Translations under genes and position numbers: made by a program | Notes under the pieces: model-generated | What the model saw: the letters and a program-made list of their open reading frames with translations, nothing else | Databases searched by the model: none | What the model was told of the DNA's origin: nothing | NCBI RefSeq assembly: GCF_052324685.1 | Contig: NC_135219.1 | Span: 21,769,258 to 21,833,257, forward strand | From: Brachyhypopomus gauderio | Lineage: Eukaryota > Chordata > Actinopteri > Gymnotiformes > Hypopomidae | Direction: 5' to 3' | Length of the DNA stretch: 64,000 bases | Part shown: piece by piece, positions 12,421-27,365 of the stretch | How positions within the stretch are numbered: the stretch's first letter is position 1 | Layout of the letters: each line of letters begins with the position of its first letter

Positions 12421-13981
12421 GATATGCGCCAGATATACTAGGATGATGTTTTTTTTTGTTTGTTAGTTTTTTTTAAGTAACGTTAACTACATCTCTATTC
12501 GATTAATTGTTCGTGAAGATCAGTTCAGAACGAATATTCGGACCCAGTCTGTGTCGCTAGTAGGTGCTGAAAAAACAGCTCGCGGCAGAGTGGACTGTAC
12601 CATTCTTGTTAGAGGTGTGTTAGTGGACTTCTCACGGCATCTAAACATATTTTTTTCTTAAGTCATGGTTAGTAATGGCATGAAACATTTAGATTAAATT
12701 ATTTAACCGTGATATAACAAAAGATAAAGTTCTGTATTTTTTATTTTTTTGCTTTTAAATATTTCTCAGGATACGGTCTCCCTCACAATTAGACTGTTCT
12801 GAGTGCGAAGCTTTCCTTTAACCATTACGTCAGTCTATAGTAAGCTAAATAGTAGGTTATATGATAAATTGATGCTTAAACACGAATACATTTCATTTCA
12901 TTAGATGGAGTAAATCTTTGCTCGTGCAGCCGTAATGCAAAGCAACATTTTAATGCGACCTGAGCTTCTTATTTCAGTGGTGACTGCATGGCTGAGTAGA
13001 AATCGAGGAGGCGTTCAGGTTCATTCATAGAATCGTAAAACAGTCGTCCTGGGTACATACTGAATTAAATCTTTCATCATTTTCAGAAGTCGCAAGCTCA
13101 TCTAGGAGCTAATCTGTCTACACTAATAATCGGATCAGATCTCATATTAGGATTACCCATCACAGAAAAACTTGAACAGAGAAGGATGTCCACCGGGAGG
13201 CGCCCGCACTGATCAGGGTTTTAAAGCTTAAACGTCCACGCTGGACACGTTGACGATCACCGTGAACACGATGGTAGAGTTAGATTGCTAATAATTATCT
13301 GAACATGTCCACACTTAATGAACTATTAGAATGATATGAAGTCATGTAATCACATCAGATTACTATGAGTAAACAGCCACAAATTGGAAAGGAAACTTTT
13401 TTCTTTAAATTGTCAACAAGCATGTGATTATTACTTGTTAATTATACTATCTGTTGATGACCAACATTTAAGATAGAAATATTTGTATTATTTATACATA
13501 CAAAACATCCCCAGAGGTCTGTTAAAAGGAAGGGTACACACCCCTTACATTGTTCAGATAGATTGTTATTGGGTGTTATTGCTAAAATTCCTTTCACACC
13601 TGTATGTTTTGTGTTATTGTGGATCAGAAACAAATTTAGTTAATCTCACTAGGAGGATGAAAGAGAAGCATGATTTTTAAACCAATTTTGCACCTCTGTA
13701 GTCCCAAGCAGTAGTCCTCAATCCTGCATGTCTGACGTTTCGGTGGTGTCCAGTCTCCTGTTTCAAGCATTAATGCCAGGAAGGATAAATGCTGACACCA
13801 CAGACAGGTACTTTTACAGAGGCCTTGACCCCAGCAGCCAGACAGCGTTTGTTTGCCATCCCCCCTTTTTATTAGGAGGGACATGGCATGGGTTTTCACA
13901 CTGTGTTATCTTGTCATATGTTTGAAGATTTGAGAAGGACAATGGAAGAAAAGAAAGTATCAGAAGAAGCCTCTGAAGCAC

Positions 13982-13984
<3 letters not shown>
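12421..13984. other. intergenic, no gene seen
   Basis: AT-rich DNA upstream of pellino. No coding exon, RNA gene or clear mobile element was recognised. Confidence 0.5.

Positions 13985-14043
<59 letters not shown>
13985..14043. repeat. CA microsatellite
   Basis: About 29 uninterrupted CA dinucleotides. It accounts for the low-complexity TH-type and CV-type open frames on either strand here. Confidence 0.98.
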
Positions 14044-14046
<3 letters not shown>

Positions 14047-17000
14047 AACTGCAGTGATCAGGCTAATGAGCCTCAGTAAAATCATTGTGAATTTCTGCAT
14101 AAATTAACCTGTTACTGTTATCAGGCTAATGTGTAGCAAAACACCATATACTAAGTACTGTACAATACTATGAAGTGTACTATGAAACAATAAAAAAGAT
14201 AATTTCCTAGTCAACACATTCTTTTCAGGGTTATTATATTGAGCTTTGAGCACATGACAGACAGCACCTTCACAAAGCAAACCCTACTGTGATACAGGGT
14301 GGAATCTGAAACCGCAGTCTTCTAAGTCATCAGCCCTGGTTGGAGAACAACTGTAGTTCAGCCCAAACCCTTTCTAGCTCAACAAACAATGCGGTTGGAA
14401 GAGGCTGCCCAAAACCACTAGGAGTACCTGTTGAAAAGCTCAGATTCAGTTCTTTGGCATCAGTGGTTGTTGTGGGAAGGTTTTTTGTACATTACTAGAA
14501 ATGCTGATATATTAGAGAAACCACTTTTTTTGTGTGAAATGTGAAGAATCTTATGCATGATTATATGCATATGAACAGGCATTTGCAAACCTTGATGCAA
14601 AAGTTTTTAGGCAAAATCCTATAATACCTAGTTTAGCTATTGAAATAAGTATTTGTTCTTAGTCCACACAAATTCTGTACATGGGATCCATGGTATAAAG
14701 AATCAGAACATTAATACTTTAATTAATACTTGTGCTTTTGTAATTATGTTAGTGGATTATACTTTTGGCCTTTAGCCAATGAGGGTGCAAAACAATGTTC
14801 CCATCTGTCATAACTTCTGACCATGTGTTATACTGGAAGCACACACACAATTTCCTGTCATACTGTATAATACTGCTGATCGTCGTTTCAGTTAAAAGAA
14901 ACAGTTCATATCACTTCCTGTGTCTTTTCAGTGTCAGATGTTGTACTTCCTGCACAAACATAACCCTTCCACACAAACAGGAACACTAAACTGTCACCAG
15001 ACCCGAAGGCCTTTTAATTGTTTGCATATGTACAAGGGAAAAGGAAAAGCTTTATGTAGTAGTTGTCTGCGTTTCTAACTTGATGTAGCCTTTTCAGCAG
15101 GCAGAACAACCACAAGGAGCAAACAGAATGCTGGCTGCTCTGTGCTATTGTTTGAGTTTGCCATTGTTTTTTTTTCTTTCAGAAACTCCCTGTGTAGTTT
15201 TCTAATATGCTTGATTTAAGATTAGAGCATAATTTACCGTGTTATAGGTTTACCGATTTGTTTCAATTACATGTATTTTCTATAAGTGATGTCATCATTA
15301 TATGCACTCTGTGACTGATATTTTAGTTGAAAATTAAATACATTTCTGAAAAGTTCAATATTAAAGCTAAGAGGAAGTATATTTCTAGATTTTATCACTG
15401 GATCGCCAATGAGATCAATCAGTGAATCTCTAGATTCTAGATACTAGAATCCAGTAGAATTAAATCTGTTTGAAAATCCATTTTTACAGTCTTTTTAGTA
15501 CAGGCAAGCACAGTTAGTCGCTCCTGCAAGTGTTGTGTGGAAGGCTCAGATGAGACTGAATTTGATGAGGCTGTACTTTGGTGTACTTAACTACTTTAGC
15601 CCTGTGTCTGGCAGCCATGAATCACTCTTAGCGCTGCAGATAAAACTGAGATATGCGTGTACACCAAAGTCAAAGCTGTTATGCTAATCTGTGCAGTGTT
15701 TCCTCAGCTGATCATGCCTGTACACTTGTGCAGACATGTAGTACAAGTAACTTCTGTAATCCCGGCTAATCCTTTGAAGACTTTGAGGGGAAGATTAATA
15801 CAAATAAATGTTCGAGCTACACCCTGCTCTAAAACAATAGCCCTGAACAGAAGGAGCCACTGTGAATTACACTGATCTGCAGAGTGCGGAGACAACCAAG
15901 GAAGCACAGGATTAGATCTCCATTTGTCTTCAATTAACTCTGCTCCCATCCCACAAACAGCCCCATTTCATCTCAAACATTGGCAATGTGATGCATGGGG
16001 TGAGAAGCAGTTTCGCAAATATATGTACATATGACATTGGAAGTAATGGCGGCTTATTTGATCTGCTTTGGAATTGATTAACCCAACAAAAGCTGAATGT
16101 CCTTCACATGGACTATAATCTGGTTAGCACCGCTCTTTCAACAAAGTAACAGGTCAAACTCCATAGCAGCTTTCTCTAAACAAATATGTTTTGCGATTAC
16201 CAAATATGGGTTGATATTCCCTTATTACAGAACTTGAATGGTAGCCTGTGATATGACAGCATAATCAAAATAATTATAATCAAACAAGACTCCAGAGCTG
16301 GTAATCGTCATATGTCATATTATCATTGTCTTTTAATGATCAAAAACTTTATTTTTGCTCTTTGAACAGTCATGATGAACAGTCGCTCCAACAGTTTCTG
16401 CATTTAAAGGATGATGTCTTTCTTTTTGTTTCTAGAGCTGGTTTGTTTTGTTTCTAGGAGCAATAATACCATTTCGTAACATTTTTGCCAGATGGCCAAT
16501 ATCTGGATTCAGAACTAAAAGCAATTAATGTGTTTAGTATAATCATTGTAACCCCATATTGCTTGCATAACGGATGAAGGATTTTTCTCTGAAACATACT
16601 GTTTCTCTGGAAACCTTGTGTACTTCACTACAACTTTGCATGTAACTACATCTTTTTGGTACACTGGATTTACTCACCTGGAAACTCCTAAAATAAATTC
16701 ATATTCAAATCTGAGAGCATTATAGAAGCATTACACAAATAAACTGTGTGCAGAAAAGTAATGCAATGTAATACTGAACACTGTTTCAGAGATTTAATTA
16801 CACCATTCAAGAGCTCTAACTTCGTAACATGATATATACATTGTTGTCCACAATAAAAAATGTAAAAATTAAGTTTTCCTTAATAGATTTTCTTGAATCT
16901 TCATATAATTGATTAAACATTAACTCAAATCACATAAACTGTGATCTAATGAATGTCGAGACATTAAAAACAGGTCAACTGGTTAACAGCTAAGCTGGTG

Positions 17001-18324
17001 TATTGTCTCATTTATGAGATTGTATATCATAAACAATCTGTTACAGTTAAACAGATTTAATAAAAAGATTTTGCATTGTATAAGAAAAGCACTTGAATCC
17101 TTCAATACTTTACTCATACTGCAAACAATTCACACCGAGTCATATGTATGGTGAACCAAAATGGGCTAAGTCCAAACTAATATCTGCACCCTACACCCCA
17201 AAGATCCCTTTTTTCATTAGATACTCTCATAAAAATAAATAAAGTAAAACCATTATGGCTTATAATAAGGAATAACACTTATAAATCCGCATCTCAGAAA
17301 GCTGCAATTTGATTGTTGAACTGGATATACTTTTATTTCTTTAGTATAATTTGGTCAAAAGAATAAAACAATTCAATCAATGTTAATTTATTACAACAAA
17401 AACAGACTTGTCTGACTGCATTACATGACCGTGCAGCTCATAGGTGCTGTGTTTGCAGACCTGGATCCAGAGCACCATGAAAGAGCCAGGGAACCAAGGA
17501 CAGAAGGATTAGTAAACACTTGTTGGGGTCCAAAGTCAGTTCAGAAATGCTTAAGTGTTCACCTAAATGTTCTTTGTCCTCATTCCCCCAACTGACACCA
17601 TTATTGATAACTGCCCTGCAGTTACGTCTGCACAGCAGTCCGTCACACTGGCTCATTTCTGAAGCACCTGTGGTATGTGGCACCCAAGAAAGGGCCAAAC
17701 AGTGCTAACTAACACTTAACTACAGTGGAATCTCCCCACATAAAAAAGCCAGTGTCGCCAACAAAAGGTAGGGGGTGAGATGTTACGTTACAGCTTATCC
17801 ACAGAACATGGTGAACACGGACACGGTTATCAGAATTTGACATGCCATTGTCTTCTTGTTTGTACCTCTATGCATTTAGAGACTTTATTCTTTATATTTT
17901 GGCATTCTTGGTACAAGATGGCAGCTGAATAGAGGTTAAGAGATATGTTGCCATTTCTGGCACACAAAAGTAGATAACATCTGGGGGGAGAGGCCTTGGA
18001 GTGTGAGTGAGTGAGTGTGCAAGAGAGAAAACAGACAAAAGGGGAGGGTGGCACTTCCAACTCATTCAAGTGCAAAATCTGGTTTCCATGGATGTGAATT
18101 AAGGAAAGAAAAAAAACTTGATAACAATGGTGCCTTGGTTGAAAGGAAAGATAAGTGATCAGCCCAAAGTTTCCTAATGATTAAAAAAATAAAATCTTAA
18201 GATGGAAACAAATCTACATCAACTCGTCTCCAAAACAATACTTTATGTAATATTGTGAGACAGTAATTATCTTTTCAATGTAACAGAATTATAGTGCCAA
18301 AGCAAACTTAAGTCAGGCACAAAA

Positions 18325-18355
<31 letters not shown>

Positions 18356-18526
18356 TGACACAGTCTCAAAGAAAACTGTTACAGGAGGTCATCAAAATGA
18401 ACAGAAACAGGATTACAATCAAACTTCTCTTTGCTGACAGAGAAGCTGTGTTATTCGTTAAATGCTTGGATTTTCCAATTTTTCACTCCGTTTTTCTTGC
18501 ATTTACCAGTCCAACGATGCAGTGCA
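14044..18526. other. intergenic DNA and probable arf6 3' UTR
   Basis: No coding exon was recognised. The part nearest 18,526 should be arf6 3' UTR, and vertebrate arf6 messages have a long one. A small perfect palindrome, GATTCTAG-ATA-CTAGAATC, lies near 15,433-15,451. I see no other structure worth listing. Confidence 0.45.
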
Positions 18527-19117
<591 letters not shown>

Positions 19118-19973
19118 TTATACCTTTGGCTCAATTATGTGCTACTTTAATACTTAAGCTTTTGTATGCAACACATCAACACCTTGACATCTAAAATACC
19201 AAAATATTGCCAAGATATTTTTTAAATAGTGAGTGAAAAGTATCACACTAATACGATTCAAGGCGGGAATTTTGCACTACCAACTGAAACAAGTTATTTT
19301 TTGACATGCCGTAGACACACAAGCGAAACGGACACTAACCAATTCAAAACGTGCAGCGGGGAGGGTGTGGAGATCAGCCGCCTCGAACCTGTCGCGGTGT
19401 CCAGGCGGCTCATTAACAAAAGGGCAATGCCTTGCGTTTATTTTCTAACAACTTCCGAAGGGCAGATCCTTAAAATCCACTTTCAGAAACTACGAATATT
19501 TTGCCGTCTTCGCTTTAAAAATTGATCGTAGACGTGCCGCAGACTTCAGGTTAAAACAGCCGCGCTGAAACAGGCCCTCTCGACAGCCCGCAATAGTTCA
19601 GACTTCCTTCTTGTGCGCCGGCTGCCCCCCCGCCTATCCTGTCGGGCACAATCGAGCAGCGGGATTCACTTTACGGCTTCATGGTTACATTTATATTCTA
19701 AATGGCATACCAGACAAACGGGGTTGAGCTACACAACTGACCGAGAAAACTTAAAAGGTCATTGATTCATCCGAGTTTCCGTTCTCCCTCTCTCCTCTCC
19801 CTGAAACACAAGAGCGGTTGAGAAAAGGGAGGAGTATCAGACAGAACACAACTTTAATCGGCCACTCTCGCGTCTAGTTTCCTCATACACATAAACCGCA
19901 CAAGAACTAACCAAACAATACTGTAATGCGCTATTTTTTTTAAGCTGGCAAAAAAATAATAATCTGTAATTAC

Positions 19974-20110
19974 CTTCAAATGCGGCGAAGCCCGCTTTCC
20001 AAATATATTAGCTATCCTCTTGTGTGCCCCTCCGGTCGTTCGCTCAGTTACCGGAAAAGGTGCGGACCTGCTTCACCCGCCACTTCCTCTGAACCGCTCG
20101 CGCACTACGC
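19974..20110 (-). promoter_or_regulatory. probable arf6 5' UTR exon and promoter
   Basis: On the minus strand a CpG-rich stretch ends in TTTGAAG followed by GTAATTAC, a good splice donor with its exon edge at 19,974. An ETS-type CCGGAA core lies near 20,050. Vertebrate arf6 genes usually have a spliced, non-coding first exon, so this fits. The matching acceptor upstream of the start codon is uncertain; one candidate is a TATTTTAG near 19,193. Confidence 0.5.
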
Positions 20111-21174
20111 CATTTAGCGCTCGCGCGCTGACAGGCTCGAACGCGAGTCTGTCTAGAATTGAATGAAATGGACGCCATTTAGTTTCGGGCAACTTAAAAA
20201 CGTTTTTTTTTCCGTTGGTTGAAAATGTGTGGATATGGTAGTTCGATCAATACATGTGTTATATAAATCGATTATATGCAGATAAAATTGGATACCTTAA
20301 CAAGCGATATTTATCAGGGATTTGTTCCGTAGATAGCGGCTAGCTTGTTCGGTGGCGTCATTTTACGTGTGAGGAGGCGGGTCTTGGTGACGTGAAAGCG
20401 ATTTTAAATAATGCGTTAAAAGTTAATGCATCAAAATTTGAGGTCTTATAGCTTGAAGATCTTTAAACTTGGTCTAATATGATGATTACTATCTTGTAAA
20501 ATCACTTGTCCTGTGCTTATTGGACCCACTTTGACTGTTACTAGAAGAGTGTTCGTTTTTACAGTTGAAGTTGCAAAAAAGTAACGTAGACATGTGCGTG
20601 TAGACTATTGACTGGTGTATACATTTTGATAACCTTACCTCCAATAGATCTGGCGAATAAATTGCGGAAAATAAACTATATTTCTTGTTTGATGGCTTCG
20701 TTCGTTGTATTTAAGGAAACGTTGCAATTGTAAAGTGCACGACTTGTAGTTTATTACAAAAATTGGACGTTTCCATTTCAACTCCATACATTTTAGCCCA
20801 CTTAACACGGAACAGAAATGTCAGAATAACAACTCTAATAAAGTCTAGACCAATAGAGGAGTAACCTTGAGTCATTTTTATTTTGTAACTGATGCCTATA
20901 TACATGTACAGATATCACTGGACGTACTGCAGTAACCTTCCATTTACTAGGTAGACATTCGTGTAAAGCAATACTAATAGCTTGATACCTGGGCTACACA
21001 AGAGAACCTAATTGTACACGGATGCCAACATAAGGTACTACAGCCTAAACAAAATAAAATACGAAACATATCTCACGAAAGATACGCCAATCCAATTCAA
21101 CATTATTACTATTGAACAGACGAGTCCAAACGAGCCCCACACATTCACACCTTTTATCAGCTGCGCACACGTAG
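20111..21174. other. intergenic between arf6 and prpf39
   Basis: Head-to-head spacer between the two genes. No exon or repeat family was recognised. Confidence 0.4.
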
Positions 21175-21186
21175 TGCGCAGGCGCA
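21175..21186. promoter_or_regulatory. NRF1-type motif upstream of prpf39
   Basis: TGCGCAGGCGCA matches the palindromic NRF1 binding consensus and sits in a small CpG-rich patch. NRF1 sites are common in promoters of housekeeping genes. The distance to the prpf39 transcription start is unknown. Confidence 0.45.
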
Positions 21187-22128
21187 GAAGACACTTGCCC
21201 TTCTTTAGCCGTCGACGGTGTGGCGAGGGTAGAATGAGAATCGGGTAACGCGACCACATGTTGTTGAACAAATAACTTTAAAGAAGCTGAGACAAAAATA
21301 TATATTCATCCACACTCAATTTCATGGAACATTCTAGTAAGTATTTAAGCGTGGGCTTAAAGTTTACTTTCGTGATTAGACGGGTTTCTATGCTATTGTT
21401 TGCGCTGCAGCGACGTGGAAAGATGGTGTCTGTTAGCCAGCGCTGCTAGCGTGTGGTGTCGGGTGAAGGCGGACTAGGCCCCAACCACACCAAGGTTGTT
21501 GGCCCGCTACAGTTAGCCGTAACTGGCTTCGGCCAAAGTCCAGCGCCTAGCTAGCCACCTAGCTACAAACGTAAAAATGACTTGAGAAAATATATATTTT
21601 AAAGAATATTTATTTTTATATTCTATATCGCTTGCTAATTTAAATTTTCTCAAAAAGGCAGGCAAAAACCCGCTGTTTTTGTAGGGTAGAGTAAGATATC
21701 TGACGTTAAATAATAGCTGCATTTCCATCGTGTGTGAGGTGTTATTTAATTATTTAATTCGACAGCTAGCTTTGCCATAAATAGTGTTAAGTTGGTTGGA
21801 TGGTTATTTTTTGCTGGTAGAGCGTTAGCTGGACTCCGTACGGAGCCGCCGGGTGTTCGTTTGCTACGTCGACCGTCCTTCGAAACTTCCAGAATACGTG
21901 TCTCGCGACGCTCGTTAGCGGATTAGCACGTGCGCGCGCGACGCTAGCCTGCTAGCAATGGCTGACATTTCAGATTTAACGTTGGTGACAAATTGGCTTG
22001 TGGCGCAAGCTGAGTTTTTCTTGAGTGTATTTGTAAATGTTTAAGGTTCATTTTCTCTTGGAATCATGAAAGTAAAAATCGTTTTCCACACTGTTCATCT
22101 TTTTTTGGTTCTTTTAAAAACAATGTAG

Positions 22129-25100
22129 AAATAATGACCACGACGGCTACTCTAACAATTCAATTACAATGTTTGTCACTTTTGTAGACGTGAGTCTCCC
22201 TGACGAGCCCATGACGGGGATGGTTGATACAAGTGCCCCTGATAATGGGGACTCTGCTGCTCTGGAAGGTGCGGGAGATGCCCTCAACCTTCCCAACTTG
22301 ATCCACAGTGCTCAGTGGCCAATGGACCAAGTAGCCGACCCCGTTGTTGCTCTTGCAAACCAGCAGACCACAGGACAAGACCAGATGCAACATGCAACCG
22401 CTATGGAGCAGTGCCATCTGTTCTCAGTGGATGGGAAGGAGCATTCACAGTCTGCTGATGGTGACCCGAAGCAAGAATCTGGTCCTTTTGAACAGAGCAG
22501 CATGGAGCAACCCGATGACACTGCACATGTTGAAAACCAGTCTGAAACAAATGGACAGGCTGCGGAGGTTTTTCCTAGCGAACCAGAGGCGACCTCAGAA
22601 AAGCAGGCAGAGTCAGGAAATTCAGACAGCCCTGCGAACATGGAACTTGAGGATGCATCAAAAGAGGGATGTGAAGATGGACCAGGTGATGCATCACTCC
22701 AGAAACCATCTCTTCCCTCTGATTTTGAGAGACTTTATAAGGTAGTTGAAGATAACCCTGAAGATTTTAATGGCTGGGTCTACCTTCTGCAGTATGTGGA
22801 ACAAGAGGTAAGTTTCACATGGCTCATTGATAGATATATATACGCATGTGTGTGTGTGTGTGTGTGTGTGTGTAATGTCCATGTAAAGTTTTCATAAGCA
22901 GTTTTCATTTATTCCAGAACCACCTCTTGGCATCAAGAAAGGCATTTGATGCGTTTTTTCTTCACTATCCCTACTGTTATGGGTACTGGAAGAAATATGC
23001 AGACATTGAGAAAAAACATGGCTGTATACAGGTAGCAGATGAGGTATGGCCCGTTTTTATCTGAACATTCAACAAATGTACATGATTTTCATATTTGCAT
23101 AATTAAAAGTACTAGTCTCACCAGTACGTTTCTTGTCCTCTCAGGTGTACCGTAGGGGTCTGCAGGCCATTCCTCTTAGTGTTGACCTGTGGCTCCACTA
23201 TATAACCTTCCTAAGAGAGAACCAAGACACCAGTGATGGGGAGGCCGAGAACCGCGTACGAGCGTGAGTATTTCCTCGTGATTTTTTTTCTTTCCTCATT
23301 ACAAAATGGTTGGATAGATGTATAATTTTCTTTTTCTCTCTAAATCGCTTTTTAGTGCCTACGAGCATGCAGTGCTTGCGGCGGGCACCGACTTCCGTTC
23401 TGACCGTTTGTGGGAAGCTTATATTAACTGGGAGATGGAGCAAGAGAAGCTGGCCAATGTTACAGCGATTTATGACCGCATCCTGGGTATTCCTACTCAG
23501 CTGTACTCTCAACATTTCCAAAGGTTTGTGCATTGGGGTGGGCGTATGCAAACAAATCAACCCAAAATATGGATCATCTTCTGTTGTTCTTTAAGATTTG
23601 TTGGTGACTTGCATTGCTATTGAAATCTATTGGTGTTTTAGGTTCTTCCTAACTGGCACATTACTTGGGGTGAAGAAACAATTTTCATTTCTGTTCAAGT
23701 GAACCCTTTGCAGAACAAGCCATCAACTTTGTGGGTTTAAAATGTAATGCTTACCAACATGTACTTTTGTGTTTGTTGTTTTCAGGTTCAAAGAACACAT
23801 CCAGAACAATAATCCCAAGCACTTCCTGTCTGAAGAGGAGTTTGTTCAGCTGCGACTGGAGCTTGCTGCCGCCAATAAGCCAAGTGCAGAGGAAGGAGAA
23901 GAAGAAGCCCCGAGTGAGGAACTTCCACCAGGCACTGAAGACCTTCCTGACCCTGCAAAGGTAAGAATCCAGGCTTTTGCTCTGCTAGGGTCAAAAAACA
24001 TGCCACAGATAGGGAGGATCCTACCTGATCCTGGAAAGAAGAGAAACTGTACCGGTTTGAAGAGGTGTCTTTCCGTTAGCAGCCAATGAATACCTGAGGA
24101 TCCAACTTGGCATCCAATCAGGGACTCGAGATAAAAGTGGGACGGGACCGTGACGGAATGACACGTCCCTCAACCCCCCTTCCCCCAGCAGCACGGCTTG
24201 GGCCACAGCTGATGTGCAGGGTGTGCATACCGTACTTATCCCAGCGCAAGATTCTTCTTGTTTCTCTCGAGCTCATGGTGATGTAAACCCTTGGTAGCTG
24301 GACATGCTGTTTGCACATCACTCTATGTTGAGTGGAGTTACAAACGAGAGTGCTCATGTAGCTCGTTTATCCTCTAGAGAGTCACGGAGATTGAGAACAT
24401 GCGGCATCGGGTGATCGAGACGCGCCAGGAGATATTTAACCACAATGAACATGAAGTCAGCAAGCGGTGGGCCTTTGAAGAAGGGGTGAGTGTTACTTCA
24501 CGTAACCTTGTGGTTCGGAAAAAACATCGTAAACCTAACTGGAGAGTCGTAGTTTAAACGGAGCTGATAATGTAAGGTGTTGAACACTGAATACGAGGTT
24601 TGTTGAGGTTGTACTCCGACCTTAATCACGTTGCCCCTTGTATGTTGTCCAACACAGATCAAGCGTCCGTACTTCCACGTCAAAGCCCTGGAGAAGACGC
24701 AGCTGAGCAACTGGAGGGAATACCTGGACTTCGAGCTAGAGAACGGGACCCCGGAGCGTGTCGTGGTTCTGTTCGAGCGCTGCCTGATTGCCTGCGCCCT
24801 TTACGAGGAGTTCTGGACAAAGGTAAATGGGGCTCCCATGGCAGAGACTTTCCTTCCTCCTTCCCCAATCAACGATTTCACTTCCTCAGTAAAAACTTCC
24901 TGCACTCTTTGCGTGTAACGTTGATATTTGGCTGTATCTGTTGCATTAGGGGATGGCCAGCTTGCCACACAAGATTTGACTCCAGCATATGCCAACTTCG
25001 TTGCATCTCTCCGTCTCCCACTACCTTACAGAAACTTATCTTATTGGTTCCATAAAGGTGCTGACGGGTTTAAAACAGAAATTCTCAAAACGATCTTGTC

Positions 25101-27365
25101 ACTGTTCACTGTTGTGGGGATCTAAATGAAAGTGTAATTTTTGTGTTTCTCCCCCCCTTTCCTTCTTTTATTCCCTCTCTCTGTATCTCCCCCCCTCCTT
25201 TTCTTTCCTTTCTTTGCTTCTTTAAGTACGCCAAGTATTTGGAGAGCTACAGCACAGAGGGAGTGAGACACGTGTTCAAGAAAGCATGCACCATCCATCT
25301 CCCCAAGAAGCCCACCATTCATGTTCTCTGGGCCGCCTTTGAGGAGCAGCAAGGCACGTTTTCCTTTCACTGCAATCTCCCCTATTGTTGGAAATTCATA
25401 ACCGTCACAATATTGTGATCTCGCAGCATTTTTATTCCAAGCTAAGGTCTTTGCTTTGTTTCAACAGGGAACATAGAGGAGGCTCGAGGCATTCTCAAAG
25501 GCCTAGAAGAAGCCGTGCCTGGACTGGCCATGGTGAGACTGCGGCGTGTGAGCCTCGAGCGTCGTCATGGGAACTTGGATGAAGCTGAAGCCCTGCTGCA
25601 GGATGCCATCAAGAATGGGAAGAACGCAAGTGAATCGTCGTTCTACTCGGTGAAACTGGCCCGTCAGCTCCTGAAAGTGCAGCGGAGCATCGGGAAAGCT
25701 AGGAAAGTGCTCCTGGAAGCCATCGAGAAAGATGAGGTATGGACGATCCTCACAAATCTGACCGTTTCCTCCTTCGTTTTTAATGACCTAAATATAATGA
25801 ATCATGGATCGGTTAATGGGGATGGGAAGGTTCTGTTGGCCTGAAGGAGTTTTTTTATGGCCCCACCCCTCACATCTGTAGTTCCCCTTCAGAGCAGGAG
25901 ATGACTGTGTGTTGAGCCTCTTGTCGTGTGTGTTTCCAGACCTGTCCCAAGCTGTACCTGAACCTGTTGGAGCTGGAGTACAGTGGGGACGTGCAGCAGA
26001 ACGAGGCCGAGATCCTGGCCTGCTTCGACCGGGCGCTCAACAGCCCGATGCCTCTGGAGTCCCGCGTCACTTTCTCTCAGCGCAAAGTGGAGTTTCTTGA
26101 GGACTTTGGCAGCGACATTAATGTGTGAGTTTAGGCTTAAACATTGGTCTGTACTAACTGATCGTGTTTCTTTACCCTCTAAAAGTAATCTCTTTCTCCA
26201 GGCAACACTTCCATTACCATGCTGATTAATGGTCGTTTCAGGAGGTTGTTTTGGGGCTTTTTTGTGGTGGTGCTTTTCTACTGCAGGACTGTGGACCTGG
26301 ATCGAAATTGAATGTGGCTCTTGTGTAACTCATTGTTAAATGTTGAAATTGAATGAATTGATGAATGTCTTGATGATGATGATGAATGTGATGTGGTTAA
26401 AGGGTGTATCTTGGAAGGATACACAACTTGACATGCAGGTTTGGTAATAGTTGAGATTGACCCATTGCAGGTTCTTTTGGCATTTTGGTACTAGGTCAGT
26501 ACCAGGGCCAACCAAATAATGTTTGGAGCTTGATTTTTAGGATTATGGACCACCTGAAATGCGGTCCTCCCTGGTTCGGATTTGGTAATGGAAAGGCTAT
26601 TACTGTTTTGATACTAATGTACACACAAAAAATTAAAAGCTCTTATTTGTTCCTCTCAGGCTTGTAACAGCATATGAACAACATCAAAAGCTTTTGAAAG
26701 AACAAGAGGCAACAAAGAGAAAAGCAGAAAATGGGTAAGTCACCACTGTCAGCATCACTTAGTACTTGGGCTAAATGACCTAGCATTAATATTGAGGTTT
26801 GAAATACTGAAACAAACACCAAACATGTAAAATCTTTTGGCAGGTCTCAGGAGCCAGACTTGAAGCGGCAGCGTATGGACGATGGCTCTGTGGCATCGGC
26901 CCACATGATGCCCGACATGCAGGCCAACCATGGCGCCTACAACTATAACAACTGGTATCAGGTCAGTGTTTACATACAAAGGTTGTTTTGTTTCCTTCGC
27001 AGTGAAGTGGCTGAGGGCGGTTGCTAGGTTGGGATCAGATTTCAACCTTTTGTCTTGTGAATTTATGCATTGTATTGCAGGCTTTAACCCGAGACACGTT
27101 TCTCTACAGCATCCAATAATGTACTAAACATTTTTTTGCGTTTTTGCTGTAACTAAATGTTACTGTATCTCTGCTCAAACAGCCACCTGTATTACCTCCA
27201 AGGCCCCTTTGACTGAAAGGCTTTCACGTTGTAAACGTATTTGTTTTTAATTATTTTACATCTGCATCTTCACAGCAATACAACTCGTGGGGAAGTCAAA
27301 ACTCTTGGGGTCAGTATGGTCAGTACGGTCAGTATAACCAGTACTACCCTCCCCCTCCCACCTGA
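22129..27365 (+). CDS. prpf39: pre-mRNA processing factor 39 (PRPF39)
   Basis: PRPF39 is the vertebrate counterpart of yeast Prp39/Prp42, a HAT-repeat protein linked to the U1 snRNP and 5' splice-site recognition. Exons: (22,129 or 22,188)-22,807; 22,918-23,043; 23,145-23,263; 23,356-23,523; 23,786-23,960; 24,378-24,485; 24,658-24,822; 25,227-25,353; 25,468-25,736; 25,940-26,124; 26,660-26,734; 26,844-26,961; 27,276-27,365. Phases agree throughout. HAT-repeat motifs include [75 protein letters not shown] and [15 protein letters not shown]. The C-terminus is Tyr/Gln-rich and ends YYPPPPT, as in other vertebrates. The N-terminal acidic part is poorly conserved. The first exon is unresolved: an ATG at 21,958 is possible, or translation starts at 22,169 or 22,211. 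The intron after 25,353 has a GC donor. All else looks intact. Confidence 0.95.
22847..22873. repeat. TG microsatellite in prpf39 intron
   Basis: About 13 TG dinucleotides just after an exon donor at 22,808. Confidence 0.9.
24268..24365 (+). other. potential RNA fold in prpf39 intron, beside an acceptor
   Basis: CGAGCTCATG (24,268-24,277) pairs with CATG-T-AGCTCG (24,355-24,365) with one bulged base. Inside it GTGATGT (24,278-24,284) pairs with ACATCAC (24,315-24,321), and CACTCT pairs with AGAGTG. The fold ends 12 nt before the exon at 24,378. I find no convincing C/D or H/ACA snoRNA boxes, so I do not call it a snoRNA. Confidence 0.35.
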
